A stretch of DNA of 64,000 bases from Azospirillum sp. SYSU D00513 (GCF_017356015.1 NZ_JAFIQV010000008.1:1-64000), one strand, 5' to 3'; numbered from the stretch's first letter, positions 11,309 through 21,275 are shown. Program-made: numbers and translations. The notes: generated by a model not told the origin, from the sequence alone.

Positions 11309-12631
11309 TCACGCGGCCTGCATGGCCTCGGTGTCGCCGATCAGATCCTCGCGGCCCAGGCGTCCATGGTTCACCAGCAGCGTTCGGACGGTCAGTTCCG
11401 AAACGCCGAAGCGCTGGGCGGCGTTCTCGACCGCCGCTGCCGAGCGGTCCTCGCCCAGCATCTCCTCCAAAGCCTCGAACGGGCAGAGAAGTTCGGCCGC
11501 GAAGGCGCGTTGCAGCTTCTGCCGGTAGGTGTAGGCGGCGGTGGCCGGGAAGAGCGTTCCCGCATCGCCGCTCAGCCGGTCGCCCAGCAGCCGGGCCAGG
11601 TCGAAACGCCGGCCGGTTTCGTATTTCGAACGCAGGACGACGGCGCCGGATGTCCGGTCCCGATCCAAGGCGAAGGCGAACCGGAAACTCCCTCCATCCT
11701 GCCCCAGGACCGAGCTGGACAGGCCGCACATCGCCGACAGGCGTGCGTTCGGGATCGGATCGCTGCCGAGCTTCTCCTGGACACGAAGAGCCTTCGCCAT
11801 CTCCGCGCCGCGCCGCCATGCGGGGAGGGCCTCCGTCCGGCGCGGTTTTCCGGCGGTGGACAGGCGAACCGCGTCCGCGGGATGCGCGTCGAAGCCGATC
11901 TGCCCGGCCAAATCGATCAGATGCTGCCGGGAGGGCGGCTCGCCCCCCGCATGTTCGGCCGCGATCTCCGCCACCGCTTCCTTGCCGAGCACCGCCGTGT
12001 CCGCGACCATGCGCTCGATCAGGGACGGATCCGCCTCGTCGGGATCGAAGCCGAGCATCGCTTCGAAGCGCCGCCAGAGCGCGGCGTCGGGGTCCGCGCG
12101 CTCCTCCCGGACCGCGTTCCAGATGCGGTCGAAGTTGGTCTCGGCAACCCCTTCGGCGCGCAACTGCGCCTGGACCTGCCCAAGGAAGCGGTCGAGGGCG
12201 GCCTCGAATTCAGCCGCGCCGACCGCGACCGACAGGTCGGCGATGTAGCGCAGGGACGCCGACGGCTCCGCCCTGGTCGGCTTCACGGTCAGGGCGACAC
12301 GCTCACCGTCCGATGCGATGGTGATGTTCGGCCAGACATACCCTCCGCCGACGGAGGAGAGCCGGTGAGCGAGAGCCCATGCGGGTGCGCCGGATTCCGG
12401 CTCCCACCGCAGGCGCCACCAGTTCCAGGCAAGCCACTGCGCCAGCGGATAGGTGGAGACATAGACGGAGGTCCGGATCCGCTTCGCCAGCCGGTCGTCG
12501 GCTTCGGTCATCCACGTGGCGCCATGGCGGATGCCCAGGGCGGCGAAGCAGGCTTTCTCTTCCGGCGGACCGGATTGCAGGAATTCCCATTCGGCATCGA
12601 ATTCCAGAGGGTAGCTCACCGCTTCGCCCAT
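11309..12631 (-). CDS. ImmA/IrrE-like protein with degraded zinc motif (440 aa)
   Basis: The C-terminal third resembles the ImmA/IrrE metalloprotease family. GRRFDLARLLGDRL sits where RFTLAHELGHxL is expected, and YRQKLQRAFAAELLCPFEAL corresponds to the family's AxxFAAELLMP helix. Both histidines and the glutamate of HExxH are replaced, so normal zinc proteolysis is unlikely. The N-terminal part contains the tryptophan-rich WLAWNWWRLRW and is not recognised. It overlaps the 144-residue gene upstream by 16 bases, and an alternative GTG at 12619 would form a GTGA overlap, so the two are translationally coupled. Function unknown; a sensor, regulator or stress/defence role is possible. Confidence 0.7.
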   Translation of the reverse strand: MGEAVSYPLEFDAEWEFLQSGPPEEKACFAALGIRHGATWMTEADDRLAKRIRTSVYVSTYPLAQWLAWNWWRLRWEPESGAPAWALAHRLSSVGGGYVWPNITIASDGERVALTVKPTRAEPSASLRYIADLSVAVGAAEFEAALDRFLGQVQAQLRAEGVAETNFDRIWNAVREERADPDAALWRRFEAMLGFDPDEADPSLIERMVADTAVLGKEAVAEIAAEHAGGEPPSRQHLIDLAGQIGFDAHPADAVRLSTAGKPRRTEALPAWRRGAEMAKALRVQEKLGSDPIPNARLSAMCGLSSSVLGQDGGSFRFAFALDRDRTSGAVVLRSKYETGRRFDLARLLGDRLSGDAGTLFPATAAYTYRQKLQRAFAAELLCPFEALEEMLGEDRSAAAVENAAQRFGVSELTVRTLLVNHGRLGREDLIGDTEAMQAA

Positions 12632-13050
12632 TCCTTCAATACGATGCTCCGGAAGACATCATCCGCTGCCATCGGGTAACCATGATAGGTCCCCTGGTCA
12701 CGGTTTTCCAGTTGTGCCTCGTAGGGAACGCCGGCCGTCGTGACCGCCCAGACATTCTGCGGCCAGTCGCCGCGCGTCTGGCGGCTGACCATGCCCTTGC
12801 GGAAAGCGGCCTTCAAAAGACTCTCGGCTTGCGATTTGCCGAACGGCCCTTCGGCGTCGCAGAGCATCTTGCCCGGACGCGGGTGCGGCAGCGCGCCGAA
12901 GCCGTAGTCGCCGGGATGCAGCTTGTGCTCCGGATTGCCCCCGTAGGAGGCGCGGTCGGCCATGGTGTCCAGTTCGGACCGGGGCAAGGCGTCCGGCGCC
13001 AGAATCCGGCGGTTGGGATTGAAGACCCCTTCCCGGCGCTTGACGCTCAT
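12616..13050 (-). CDS. unrecognised 144-residue protein, partner of the ImmA/IrrE-like gene
   Basis: A soluble protein without signal peptide or membrane segment. Its C-terminal two thirds contain several sharply defined motifs that look conserved: NPEHKLHPGDYGFG, PRPGKMLCD, WPQNVWAVT, EAQLEN and GTYHGYP. The density of aromatic, His, Asp and Pro residues suggests an enzyme or a specific binding domain, but no family can be named. The start at 13050 gives MSVKRREGVFNPNRR. It begins 56 bases after pyrE and runs into the ImmA/IrrE-like gene with an overlap, so the two form one cassette. Confidence 0.7.
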   Translation of the reverse strand: MSVKRREGVFNPNRRILAPDALPRSELDTMADRASYGGNPEHKLHPGDYGFGALPHPRPGKMLCDAEGPFGKSQAESLLKAAFRKGMVSRQTRGDWPQNVWAVTTAGVPYEAQLENRDQGTYHGYPMAADDVFRSIVLKEWAKR

Positions 13051-13106
13051 GATGGACCGCTTGCCCCCGCTCCGTTCCGTTCCGGCCGCGTCCCGCCGGC
13101 CGGGCT

Positions 13107-13799
13107 TCAGCCCATGCTCGACTTGCCGCCGTGGGCGGCGGACCAGTCCACCGGGTTGTGGAGGAACTTCTCCACCTCGGCCAGCGTGTTGGCGTCGAAA
13201 TACTGGTTGTCGCGGGCGACCTTGAGGACGTCCCACCAGGTGCACAGCTCGTGCAGGCGGACGCCGATGGCCGCCATGCTCTCGCGCGACTGTGGGAAGA
13301 TGCCGTAGTGGAAGATCACGAAGGTGTCCGTCACCTGGGCGCCGGCGGTGCGCAGCGCGGTGATGAAGTTCTCCTTGCTCTTGCCATCGGTGGCGAGGTC
13401 CTCGACCAGCAGGACGCGCTGCCCCTCGGTGAGCACGCCCTCGATCTGGGCGTTGCGGCCGAAGCCCTTGGGCTTCTTGCGGACATACTGCATCGGCAGT
13501 TCCAGCCGCTCGGCGATCCAGGCCGCGAAGGGGATGCCCGCCGTCTCGCCGCCGGCCACCGCGTCCACGCTCTCGTAGCCGATCTCGCGCTCGATCGTCG
13601 CCACCGCGAAGTCCATCAGGGCCTTGCGCGCGCGCGGGAAGGAGACGATGCGGCGGCAGTCCGTGTAGACCGGGCTCGCCCAGCCCGAGGTGAAGATGAA
13701 GGGCGTCTCGGCGTTGAAATGCAGCGCCTTGATCTCGAGAAGGATCTTGGCCGCGGTTTCGGCGATGACCGCCCTGTCGGCGGCGGCGGACGTGCTCAT
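13107..13799 (-). CDS. pyrE: orotate phosphoribosyltransferase
   Basis: Transfers phosphoribosyl from PRPP to orotate to give OMP in de novo pyrimidine synthesis. The 230-residue product has the PRPP-binding motif [13 protein letters not shown] near residue 130 and the flexible-loop lysines in [10 protein letters not shown]. The start at 13799 gives [20 protein letters not shown]; an upstream extension is possible but looks non-coding. It is followed on the same strand by the unknown two-gene cassette, so read-through from pyrE could transcribe that cassette. Confidence 0.95.
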   Translation of the reverse strand: MSTSAAADRAVIAETAAKILLEIKALHFNAETPFIFTSGWASPVYTDCRRIVSFPRARKALMDFAVATIEREIGYESVDAVAGGETAGIPFAAWIAERLELPMQYVRKKPKGFGRNAQIEGVLTEGQRVLLVEDLATDGKSKENFITALRTAGAQVTDTFVIFHYGIFPQSRESMAAIGVRLHELCTWWDVLKVARDNQYFDANTLAEVEKFLHNPVDWSAAHGGKSSMG

Positions 13800-13900
13800 G
13801 GCTGGACTCTCACGCAGGGGTCGGCGGTTGGCGCCCTGTGTACCGGCATGGAACGCGATGCGCAATGGTGTGCCGGACGCCGCGAAGTCCCGGTCGGGTT

Positions 13901-14383
13901 TCAGGAAAGCCCGTGCCGGTTCGCCGGATGGAAGCCATCGTCGAGGATCTGTTCGGCGCTGTAGGGGCAGTCCGCCGGCAGCGTCGCGGGATCGATGCCG
14001 TCGAACAGCTCCAGCGCCTTGGCGGCAAGCTTGCGGCCATCCTCCCAGGCATCCGGCAGCAGGTCCGGCAGGCTGCGCCGGATCGTGCCGCTGCGCCGCA
14101 GGATGCGTTGGGCGCGGCTGCGCTGCTCGACGACGCTGAGGAGCCAGGAATGGCGTGAATCGGCGGCGGGGGAATGTTCGAGCTTCAGCAGATGCTCGAC
14201 GATCCGCGCGAGGGCGCTTTCCAGCGCGCAGATTTCGCTGCCGCCCAAGAGTTCGACCTCCTCCGCGAGATGGTCAAGGTCCAGCTCGGTGTTCGCCCGC
14301 GCCTCGGCCATCCGGCGCAGGGCCGTCGCCTGGGCCTGGGTCCAGGCGTACCAGTCGGTGTCGTAGAGATGTCCATCGGGCAT
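13901..14383 (-). CDS. DUF29-family protein (160 aa)
   Basis: The protein starts [18 protein letters not shown], typical of DUF29 proteins, which begin with a short (Y/L)xxDxxxWxxxQ element followed by helices. The family is all-helical, cytosolic and of unknown function, common in cyanobacteria and alphaproteobacteria and often in several copies per genome. A paralog lies at 34088-34600 in this window. It is divergent from the HupE-like gene. Confidence 0.85.
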   Translation of the reverse strand: MPDGHLYDTDWYAWTQAQATALRRMAEARANTELDLDHLAEEVELLGGSEICALESALARIVEHLLKLEHSPAADSRHSWLLSVVEQRSRAQRILRRSGTIRRSLPDLLPDAWEDGRKLAAKALELFDGIDPATLPADCPYSAEQILDDGFHPANRHGLS

Positions 14384-14521
14384 GGCGGACCCCCGCGGTG
14401 GCGCACGGGAAGGATAACGGCGCGGGAGGTTTCCTGTCCATGATGCCCCTCGACCCTTTCCCTTGACCCCGCCGACGCCCCCGGCCATACCGGCGGCGGT
14501 TTTGATGGAGGGGGGTCGGGA

Positions 14522-15127
14522 ATGGCGGTGATCGGCAAGCGGCTTGTACCGGGACCTTCCGTGGCGCTCGTGCTGCCCGCGGTCCTGCTGCTCCTGGCGG
14601 CCTCGCCGGCGCTGGCGCGGGTGACGGCGACCGGGCCGTTCGGGACCGGGCTGACCGAGCCGGTCTGGGTCCTGGCGCATCTGCTGGGGCTGCTGGCGAC
14701 CGGTCTCTGGGCAGGGCAGAGCGGCGGGCCGGCGGTGTGGCAGCTGCCGGCGGCGGCGGTCACCGCCCTGCTGGCGGCGGGGATCGCCGCGCAGTTCGGG
14801 GTGCGGCTGGCCTACGCCGGGCAGGGGCTCGCCGTCTCGCTCATCGTCATGGGCGCGCTGGTCGCCATGAACCTGAGGGTGCCTCTGGTGGTGTCGGTCC
14901 TGGTGGCGGCCGTCGCGGCGGTCTTCCACGGCTACATGCACATGGGCGGGCCGCTCTTCTGGGCGGGCTTCGCGTCGGGAAGCCTCCTGGTGCTGGCCGC
15001 CGGGGTCGGGCTCGCCGGCATGCTGGGCATGGCGGTTTCGGCGCGCGCGGTCCAATTTTGTGGCGGTGCGGTAGCAGTCTTCGGCATTCTTGAGTTGACC
15101 GACGCCTTTGGCCGCTTGCTGCCTTGA
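14522..15127 (+). CDS. HupE/UreJ-family membrane protein
   Basis: A 201-residue integral membrane protein with a cleavable-looking N-terminal segment (ending SPALA) and about six hydrophobic helices. HLLGLLATGLWAG near residue 55 and FHGYMHMG near residue 140 match the histidine motifs of the HupE/UreJ family, which take up nickel or cobalt for hydrogenase or urease. No urease, hydrogenase or cobalamin gene lies nearby, so the metal is unknown. The next gene, a TAXI-type binding protein, follows on the same strand and may be co-transcribed. Confidence 0.75.
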   Translation: MAVIGKRLVPGPSVALVLPAVLLLLAASPALARVTATGPFGTGLTEPVWVLAHLLGLLATGLWAGQSGGPAVWQLPAAAVTALLAAGIAAQFGVRLAYAGQGLAVSLIVMGALVAMNLRVPLVVSVLVAAVAAVFHGYMHMGGPLFWAGFASGSLLVLAAGVGLAGMLGMAVSARAVQFCGGAVAVFGILELTDAFGRLLP

Positions 15128-15203
15128 AAAAGGTCGCTTTCTGGTATTTGTAGGACGGGTGCCGGGACGCCGCGTCCGTGCCGGCCCCCCGTCAGAGCAG
15201 AGG

Positions 15204-16391
15204 GTGGACCCGCCGGTGCAGCGTGCAGCAGCCGATACCCGTTCCGCCTTCCCCGTCTCCGCCGCGGCACCGGTCGGGCGACGGCGCCTCCTGGGCCTTG
15301 CGGCGGGCGGCGCCCTGCTCGGCGCGCTCGGTCCCGCCGGACGCGCCATGGCGCAGGACGTCCGCTATTTCCGCATCGCCACCGGCACGACCTCCGGCAC
15401 CTATTTCCCAATGGGCGGGCTGATCGCCAACGCCATCTCCAGCCCGCCCGGTGCGCGCGCCTGCGACCGTGGGGGGAGCTGCGGCGTGCCGGGGCTGATC
15501 GCCGTGGCGCAGGCGACCTCCGGCTCGGTCGAGAACATCGAGCTGCTGCGCAACGGCACGGTGGAGGCCTGCCTCTGCCAGGCCGACATCGCCTATTGGG
15601 CCTACAACGGCTCCGGCCGCTACGCGAACCGGCCGCCCTTCGAGGGGCTGCGCTCCATCGGCATGCTCTACGCGGAGGCGCTGCACCTCGTGGTCGCCGC
15701 CGACAGCGGCATCCACTCGGTCCAGGACCTGAAGGGCCGCATCGTGTCGCTGGGGGAGGAGGGATCCGGCACTCTGGTCGAGGCCCGCCTCGTTCTGGAG
15801 GCTTTCGGGGTCCGCGTCGCCGACGTCCAGCCCGTCTATCAGAAGCCCGGCACCTCGGCCGACTGGCTGGGGCAGGGCAAGCTGGAGGCCTTCTTCATGG
15901 TCGGCGGCCCGCCGGTCGCCGCCATCGCCGACGTCGCGGCGCGGGTGCCGATCCGGCTCATACCCCTGGATGGGGAGGAGGCCGGGCGGCTGCGCGCCGA
16001 GCAGCGCTTCTTCATGGAAACGGTGGTGCCGGCCGGCTCCTACGCCGGTGTGCCGGAGACGCGCACGCTCGGGCTCGGCGCGGAGCTGCTGGTGCGCGCC
16101 GACGGCAGTCCCGACCTGATCTTCGGCATCTGCAGCGCCTTGTGGCACGAGAACACCCGCCGCCTGCTGGTCGAGGGCCATCCGAGGGGCCGCAGCATGG
16201 ACCGGCTGAAGGCGCTGGCCGGCCTGTCGGTGCCGCTCCATCCCGGGGCGGAGCGCTACTACCGCAAGGCCGGGCTGCTGGGCAACGCCGCCAACGAGCC
16301 GTCGGCGAACACCGATCCCGGCGGTGAACCGCCGCCTCCGGCCCCCGCGGTGCCCGACGGCAGGCAGACGGGCGAACGCCCGGCGCCGTGA
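15204..16391 (+). CDS. TAXI-type TRAP solute-binding protein
   Basis: Periplasmic substrate-binding protein of the TAXI branch of TRAP transporters. The mature part begins near VRYFRIATGTTSGTYFPMGG, the family's diagnostic start. ADIAYWAYNG, GSGTLVEARLVLEAFG and the C-terminal region are also typical. The export signal contains GRRRLLGLAAGG and looks Tat-like. The start is uncertain: GTG at 15204 gives a normal signal peptide, while ATG at 15108 would overlap the HupE-like gene. The last 40 residues are a proline-rich tail. No TRAP membrane subunit is present in the window, so the transporter partner must be encoded elsewhere. Confidence 0.85.
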   Translation: MDPPVQRAAADTRSAFPVSAAAPVGRRRLLGLAAGGALLGALGPAGRAMAQDVRYFRIATGTTSGTYFPMGGLIANAISSPPGARACDRGGSCGVPGLIAVAQATSGSVENIELLRNGTVEACLCQADIAYWAYNGSGRYANRPPFEGLRSIGMLYAEALHLVVAADSGIHSVQDLKGRIVSLGEEGSGTLVEARLVLEAFGVRVADVQPVYQKPGTSADWLGQGKLEAFFMVGGPPVAAIADVAARVPIRLIPLDGEEAGRLRAEQRFFMETVVPAGSYAGVPETRTLGLGAELLVRADGSPDLIFGICSALWHENTRRLLVEGHPRGRSMDRLKALAGLSVPLHPGAERYYRKAGLLGNAANEPSANTDPGGEPPPPAPAVPDGRQTGERPAP

Positions 16392-16399
16392 AGCCTGCG

Positions 16400-16419
16400 T
16401 GCAACCGCATGCGGTTGCA
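16400..16419. promoter_or_regulatory. perfect 20-bp palindrome, operator-like
   Basis: TGCAACCGCATGCGGTTGCA is an exact palindrome. It lies just after the TAXI gene stop and 110 bases before the patatin gene. It has no loop and no T-run, so an operator for a dimeric regulator is more likely than a terminator. The half-site resembles LacI/GalR-type operators, but with a wider centre. Confidence 0.45.
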
Positions 16420-16528
16420 AAAGGTCACCGACAAAGCCATTGAACACCACTATCGATTTTGCCGATCCTTAGGATTATGCGCGTATGACCCTGCCGGGGG
16501 GCGGCGCCCGACCTGCAGGGGAAATCCT

Positions 16529-17716
16529 ATGGACCAGACGATTCGCATTCTCTCCATCGACGGCGGCGGCATCCGCGGCGTGTATCCCGCACGCATCCTG
16601 GCGGAACTGGAAAAACGCGTCGCCGCCATGGGCGGCCCGGAGCATCTCTGCGACGCCTTCCACATCATCGCCGGCACCTCGACCGGCGGCATCCTGGCGA
16701 CGGGTCTGGCGAAGCCGGACGCGCCGATGACGGCGCAGCAACTGCTGGATTTCTACAGGACCAACGGCGGGGCCATCTTCCCCAACGGCTCGCGCGTCGC
16801 GGCGCTGATGGCCGAGGCGAAGCAGGTCGGCGGCCTCGTCGACAAGGCCGTCACCGCCTACAAGGGCGGGCACTGGTGGAACCCGGTCCGCGACGCGCGG
16901 ATCGCCGGCGCCGTGCACGAGGCGATCGCGCCGACGCTGGACATCTATCACGAGCTGCAGAAGCCGATCTACGACGCCGCCTCGCTGGAGAACCTCCTGC
17001 GGAACGTGCTCGGCACCGGCCTGCTGTCGGAGGTCGAGCGCTGCCATCTGCTCGTCACCACCTACGACATGATCCGGCACGACCCGCACCTCTTCAAGAG
17101 CTGGCGTGCGCGTGCCGTGGCCGGGCAGGCGCAGCCGGACTTCGCGCTGTGGACGGTGGCGCGGGCGACCTCCGCGGCGCCGGTCTTCTTCCAGCCGGCC
17201 TGCGTGTCCAGCGTGCCCTCGGCCGGCGTGCCGGAGACGCGGAGCTACGCCATGGTCGATGGCGGCGTCTTCGCCAACAACCCCGCCATGTGCGCGCTGG
17301 CCGAGGCCATGAAGCTCTATCCCGGCGCGCGGATCGCCATGCTGTCGATCGGCACGGGCCAGATCCCCAAGCCGCAGGGCTTCGACCCGAACCAGGTCAT
17401 GGGCGCCCTCACCTGGGGGCCCAAGCTGCTGGAAGTGCTGATGGACGGCGTCGCGGACGCGGTGGACTACCAGGTCTATGAGATGCTGGAGGAGCAGGAC
17501 AGTTACCTGCGGCTCCAGGCGCCGCTGCCCGTCACCGGCATCCCGAACCGGGAGATGGACGACCCGTCGCAGGCGAACATCGACGCCCTGGTCGCGCTCG
17601 CCGAGACGACCATCGCCGAGAAGGACGCCGAACTGAACCGGATGGCGGCGCTGCTGGCGGCCGAGCGCGGCCCGCTGGCGCGGGGCGTGGCCGAGAAGGT
17701 GGCCGAGCCGGCGTGA
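16529..17716 (+). CDS. patatin-like phospholipase
   Basis: A 395-residue cytosolic lipid acyl hydrolase. All three patatin elements are visible near the expected places: the oxyanion-hole loop GGGIRG at about residue 13, the nucleophile elbow GTSTGG at about residue 50, and the catalytic aspartate in DGGVFANNP at about residue 250. The start at 16529 (MDQTIRILSIDGGG) has an AGGGGA ribosome site eight bases upstream; the longer frame reads into intergenic sequence. There is no cyclase, effector sensor or other defence gene beside it, so a CBASS assignment is not supported. A housekeeping or membrane-remodelling lipase is more likely. Confidence 0.92.
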   Translation: MDQTIRILSIDGGGIRGVYPARILAELEKRVAAMGGPEHLCDAFHIIAGTSTGGILATGLAKPDAPMTAQQLLDFYRTNGGAIFPNGSRVAALMAEAKQVGGLVDKAVTAYKGGHWWNPVRDARIAGAVHEAIAPTLDIYHELQKPIYDAASLENLLRNVLGTGLLSEVERCHLLVTTYDMIRHDPHLFKSWRARAVAGQAQPDFALWTVARATSAAPVFFQPACVSSVPSAGVPETRSYAMVDGGVFANNPAMCALAEAMKLYPGARIAMLSIGTGQIPKPQGFDPNQVMGALTWGPKLLEVLMDGVADAVDYQVYEMLEEQDSYLRLQAPLPVTGIPNREMDDPSQANIDALVALAETTIAEKDAELNRMAALLAAERGPLARGVAEKVAEPA

Positions 17717-17732
17717 GGCCGGCCCGGATGAC

Positions 17733-17763
17733 GGAGCCGGCACCCCGGAAGGCCGCCGGCTCC
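17733..17763. terminator. terminator-like hairpin between convergent genes
   Basis: GGAGCCGGC and GCCGGCTCC form a 9-bp stem with a 13-base loop between the convergent patatin and outer-membrane-like genes. There is no T-run on either side, so termination by this hairpin alone is uncertain. Confidence 0.3.
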
Positions 17764-17768
17764 AGCGC

Positions 17769-18545
17769 TCAGAAGGACTTCTGCAATCCCAGCAGCAGAC
17801 GGTAGCGCGGCGAGTCCGGCCCGATGCCGACGCCGGCGCCGAAACCGACCGACAGCTTTTCCATCAGTTCGTGCCGGACGCCGGCCTCGACCAGGTTTTC
17901 CACGCTGCCGCGCTCCTGCGACTGTTCGCGGATGACGTCCAGCGCCAGGGCCGTTCTGGGAGCCACCGTGAAGTTCACGCCGGCGCCCAGGAAGTAGCGG
18001 TTGTCGCGCTGCCCGTCATCGGAGTCGAACAGGTGCAGCAGCCGCGCGTTCAGGTGCAGGCGCGGCCCGGTCGGTGAACCGGTGAGCGGCTGAGTCACCC
18101 GCAGCGCCAGGCCGGCCTCGACGGCATCCTCGCTGTAGCCGTAGGGGATGCTCACCAATGGCTCGATCAGGATGCCGGTGCCGCTCCCGCTCTGCGGCAG
18201 GACGCTGTATTCGATCTCGAATTCGACCTCGCCGCTCTGGGCGCCGGAGGCGTTGCCGAGGCTGTAGCTGGGGGAGACGCCGAAGGACAGGTTCGGGGCG
18301 ACGCCCACCTCGATCTCCGGATCGACGGTCAGGAGGTTGCGCGCCCCGCGCTTGCGCTGGTTCTCGTAATAGAAGCGCAGCTTGGTGTCGATGTCGCCCT
18401 TCTGGATGGACCCGGCATCCTCGATGGTGACCGGCAGGCCGCCGGACAGCGACAGGTGCTCGTCGCCCTCCGCGGCCCGCGCGGCGGTCGCCGCACACAG
18501 CGCGAGCGCCGCCGCCGTCACGAGAACGGCTTCCTTCTTCCCCAT
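17769..18545 (-). CDS. predicted outer-membrane beta-barrel protein
   Basis: A 258-residue protein with an N-terminal signal peptide ending ATAARA. Alternating amphipathic strands follow (for example LSFGVSPSYSLG, FLGAGVNFTVAP and LSVGFGAGVGIG), and the last residue is phenylalanine, as in many outer-membrane proteins. The overall look is that of the small putative transporter/channel family related to the MetA phenol-pathway barrel. No substrate can be assigned. It is convergent with the patatin gene and shares its strand with the small protein and GST genes upstream. Confidence 0.7.
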   Translation of the reverse strand: MGKKEAVLVTAAALALCAATAARAAEGDEHLSLSGGLPVTIEDAGSIQKGDIDTKLRFYYENQRKRGARNLLTVDPEIEVGVAPNLSFGVSPSYSLGNASGAQSGEVEFEIEYSVLPQSGSGTGILIEPLVSIPYGYSEDAVEAGLALRVTQPLTGSPTGPRLHLNARLLHLFDSDDGQRDNRYFLGAGVNFTVAPRTALALDVIREQSQERGSVENLVEAGVRHELMEKLSVGFGAGVGIGPDSPRYRLLLGLQKSF

Positions 18546-18628
18546 ATGCTCCTCCCTCCGTCTGGCCCGCCTTCAACAAGACAGCGGGGCGTTTGTGCCC
18601 CGCGGGGGGAGGATTGGAGGAACGGGCC

Positions 18629-18832
18629 TCAGTTCTTGCCGGTCTCCGGCTGGGTCATGCCCTTGCCGTAGCCGGAGACGCGCGCCTCGTTTCCCTTGGC
18701 CTTGTTGTCCGACTGATCGGCCGCCGACTCGCGCGCGTTGACCGCGTGGGTGCCCGTGCCGGTCGCCGACGTGTTGCCCTGGGACGAATGGGCGATGGCG
18801 TCGGTGTCGATGTTGCGCTTGTTGTCGCTCAT
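18629..18832 (-). CDS. small hydrophilic protein (67 aa), likely stress-regulated
   Basis: A 67-residue protein (MSDNKRNIDTDAIAHSSQ...) rich in Asn, Thr, Ser, Gly and charged residues, with no hydrophobic segment; probably intrinsically disordered. An ideal AAGGAGG ribosome site stands six bases before the ATG. About 40 bases further upstream a GGAAC-N16-TGTT sequence resembles the EcfG general-stress promoter of alphaproteobacteria. No known family is recognised. Confidence 0.7.
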   Translation of the reverse strand: MSDNKRNIDTDAIAHSSQGNTSATGTGTHAVNARESAADQSDNKAKGNEARVSGYGKGMTQPETGKN

Positions 18833-18869
18833 GGAGTGCCTCCTTGGCGCGGGGTGTTGAACCCCCCTC

Positions 18870-18894
18870 AACATCGGCCACCCGGCAGGGTTCC
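18870..18894 (-). promoter_or_regulatory. EcfG-like stress promoter
   Basis: On the minus strand GGAAC (18890-18894) is separated by 16 bases from TGTT (18870-18873). The general-stress sigma factor EcfG of alphaproteobacteria recognises GGAAC-N16/17-CGTT, so one base of the -10 part deviates. The spacing to the small gene's ATG at 18832 suits a leader of about 30 bases. Confidence 0.4.
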
Positions 18895-18905
18895 GGCCTT
18901 TCGGC

Positions 18906-19565
18906 TCAGCCCTTGCGCGGCGGTTCGGTGATGTCCCAGGGCTCCGCCAGGGCGGCCTCGGTCCATTCGCGCATGGCCGGCAACTCCCGCACCGCCCGGC
19001 AGTAATCGGCGCAGACCGGGTCCAGCGCGACGCCATAGGTGTCGAACCGCGTCACCACCGGCGCGTACATGCAGTCGGCGATGGAGAAGCGGCCGAACAG
19101 GAAGGGACCCTCCTGGCCGAAGCGGGCGCGGGCATCGGTCCAGATCCGCGCGATGCGCGCGATGTCGGCCTCGGTCGCGGGGGTGCGGCCCTCGCCCAGG
19201 AAGCGGTGCTTCAGGTTCATGGACATGGAACCGCGCAGCGCGGCGAAGCCCGAATGCATCTCCGCCGAGACCGCGCGCGCGACCGCGCGGGCATGGGCGT
19301 CGTCGGGCCACAGCCGGGCGTCGGGGAAGGTCTCCGCCAGATACTCGCAGATCGCCAGCGAGTCCCAGACCGTGCGGTCGCCGTGCATGAGCGCCGGCAC
19401 CTTGCCGGATGGCGAATGCTCCAGGATGCGGGCCGCGGTGTCCGGCTGGCGCAGGGTGATGACGATCTCGTCGAAGGCCTGCCCGGTCTGCTTCAGCGCC
19501 AGCCAGGGACGCAGCGACCAGGAGGAGATGGCCTTGTTGCCGATGACGAGGGTGAGGCTGCTCAT
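18906..19565 (-). CDS. glutathione S-transferase family protein
   Basis: A 219-residue cytosolic protein with an N-terminal thioredoxin-like domain and a C-terminal helical domain. The first contains NKAISSWSLRPWLALKQTG, with the catalytic-type serine, the cis-proline region SGKVPAL, and the glutathione-binding DS of VWDSLAICEYL. The second contains FGRFSIADCMYAPVVTRF, the N-capping box. GSTs of this class detoxify electrophiles; the substrate is unknown. It is divergent from the M17 aminopeptidase, with about 200 bp between them. Confidence 0.9.
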   Translation of the reverse strand: MSSLTLVIGNKAISSWSLRPWLALKQTGQAFDEIVITLRQPDTAARILEHSPSGKVPALMHGDRTVWDSLAICEYLAETFPDARLWPDDAHARAVARAVSAEMHSGFAALRGSMSMNLKHRFLGEGRTPATEADIARIARIWTDARARFGQEGPFLFGRFSIADCMYAPVVTRFDTYGVALDPVCADYCRAVRELPAMREWTEAALAEPWDITEPPRKG

Positions 19566-19766
19566 GACGGGCTCGCGGGCTCAAGGTGGATGGGGAGGGG
19601 GAGCATGGCCGGGGACAGACCGGCGCACAAGACCGGTCCTTGCGGTCCTCCCTACCGGCCATCGGGCGCGGCTTATGCCGCATAGCCTCTTTTCAGGCGG
19701 GCGGCGGCGCGCCATCCTCTGACCTTCCCGCAAGACCCTGATCCGTGATTTGGAAGGACGCCCGTT

Positions 19767-21161
<1,395 letters not shown>

Positions 21162-21170
21162 ACCTTGCAC

Positions 21171-21202
21171 GCGGGATCGGCCGGATCACCCGCCGATCCC
21201 GC
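21171..21202. terminator. strong hairpin after the aminopeptidase gene
   Basis: GCGGGATCGGC and GCCGATCCCGC form a perfect 11-bp stem with a 10-base loop, nine bases after the M17 stop. No T-run follows, so it may be a 3'-end stabiliser or a Rho-assisted terminator rather than a classical intrinsic one. Confidence 0.4.
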
Positions 21203-21275
21203 GGGACGGGGTAAATTTGTCACCTCTCCGCCGGTCCGAAGGGATGGATTGCCGATTCGGTACGGGGTACAACAA

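Noticed and set aside
16529..17716. Patatin gene as a CBASS or other antiphage effector
   Set aside because: There is no nucleotidyltransferase, cyclic-nucleotide sensor or other defence gene beside it.
16475..17743. Minus-strand frame opposite the patatin gene
   Set aside because: His- and Arg-rich backwards reading without any recognised motif.
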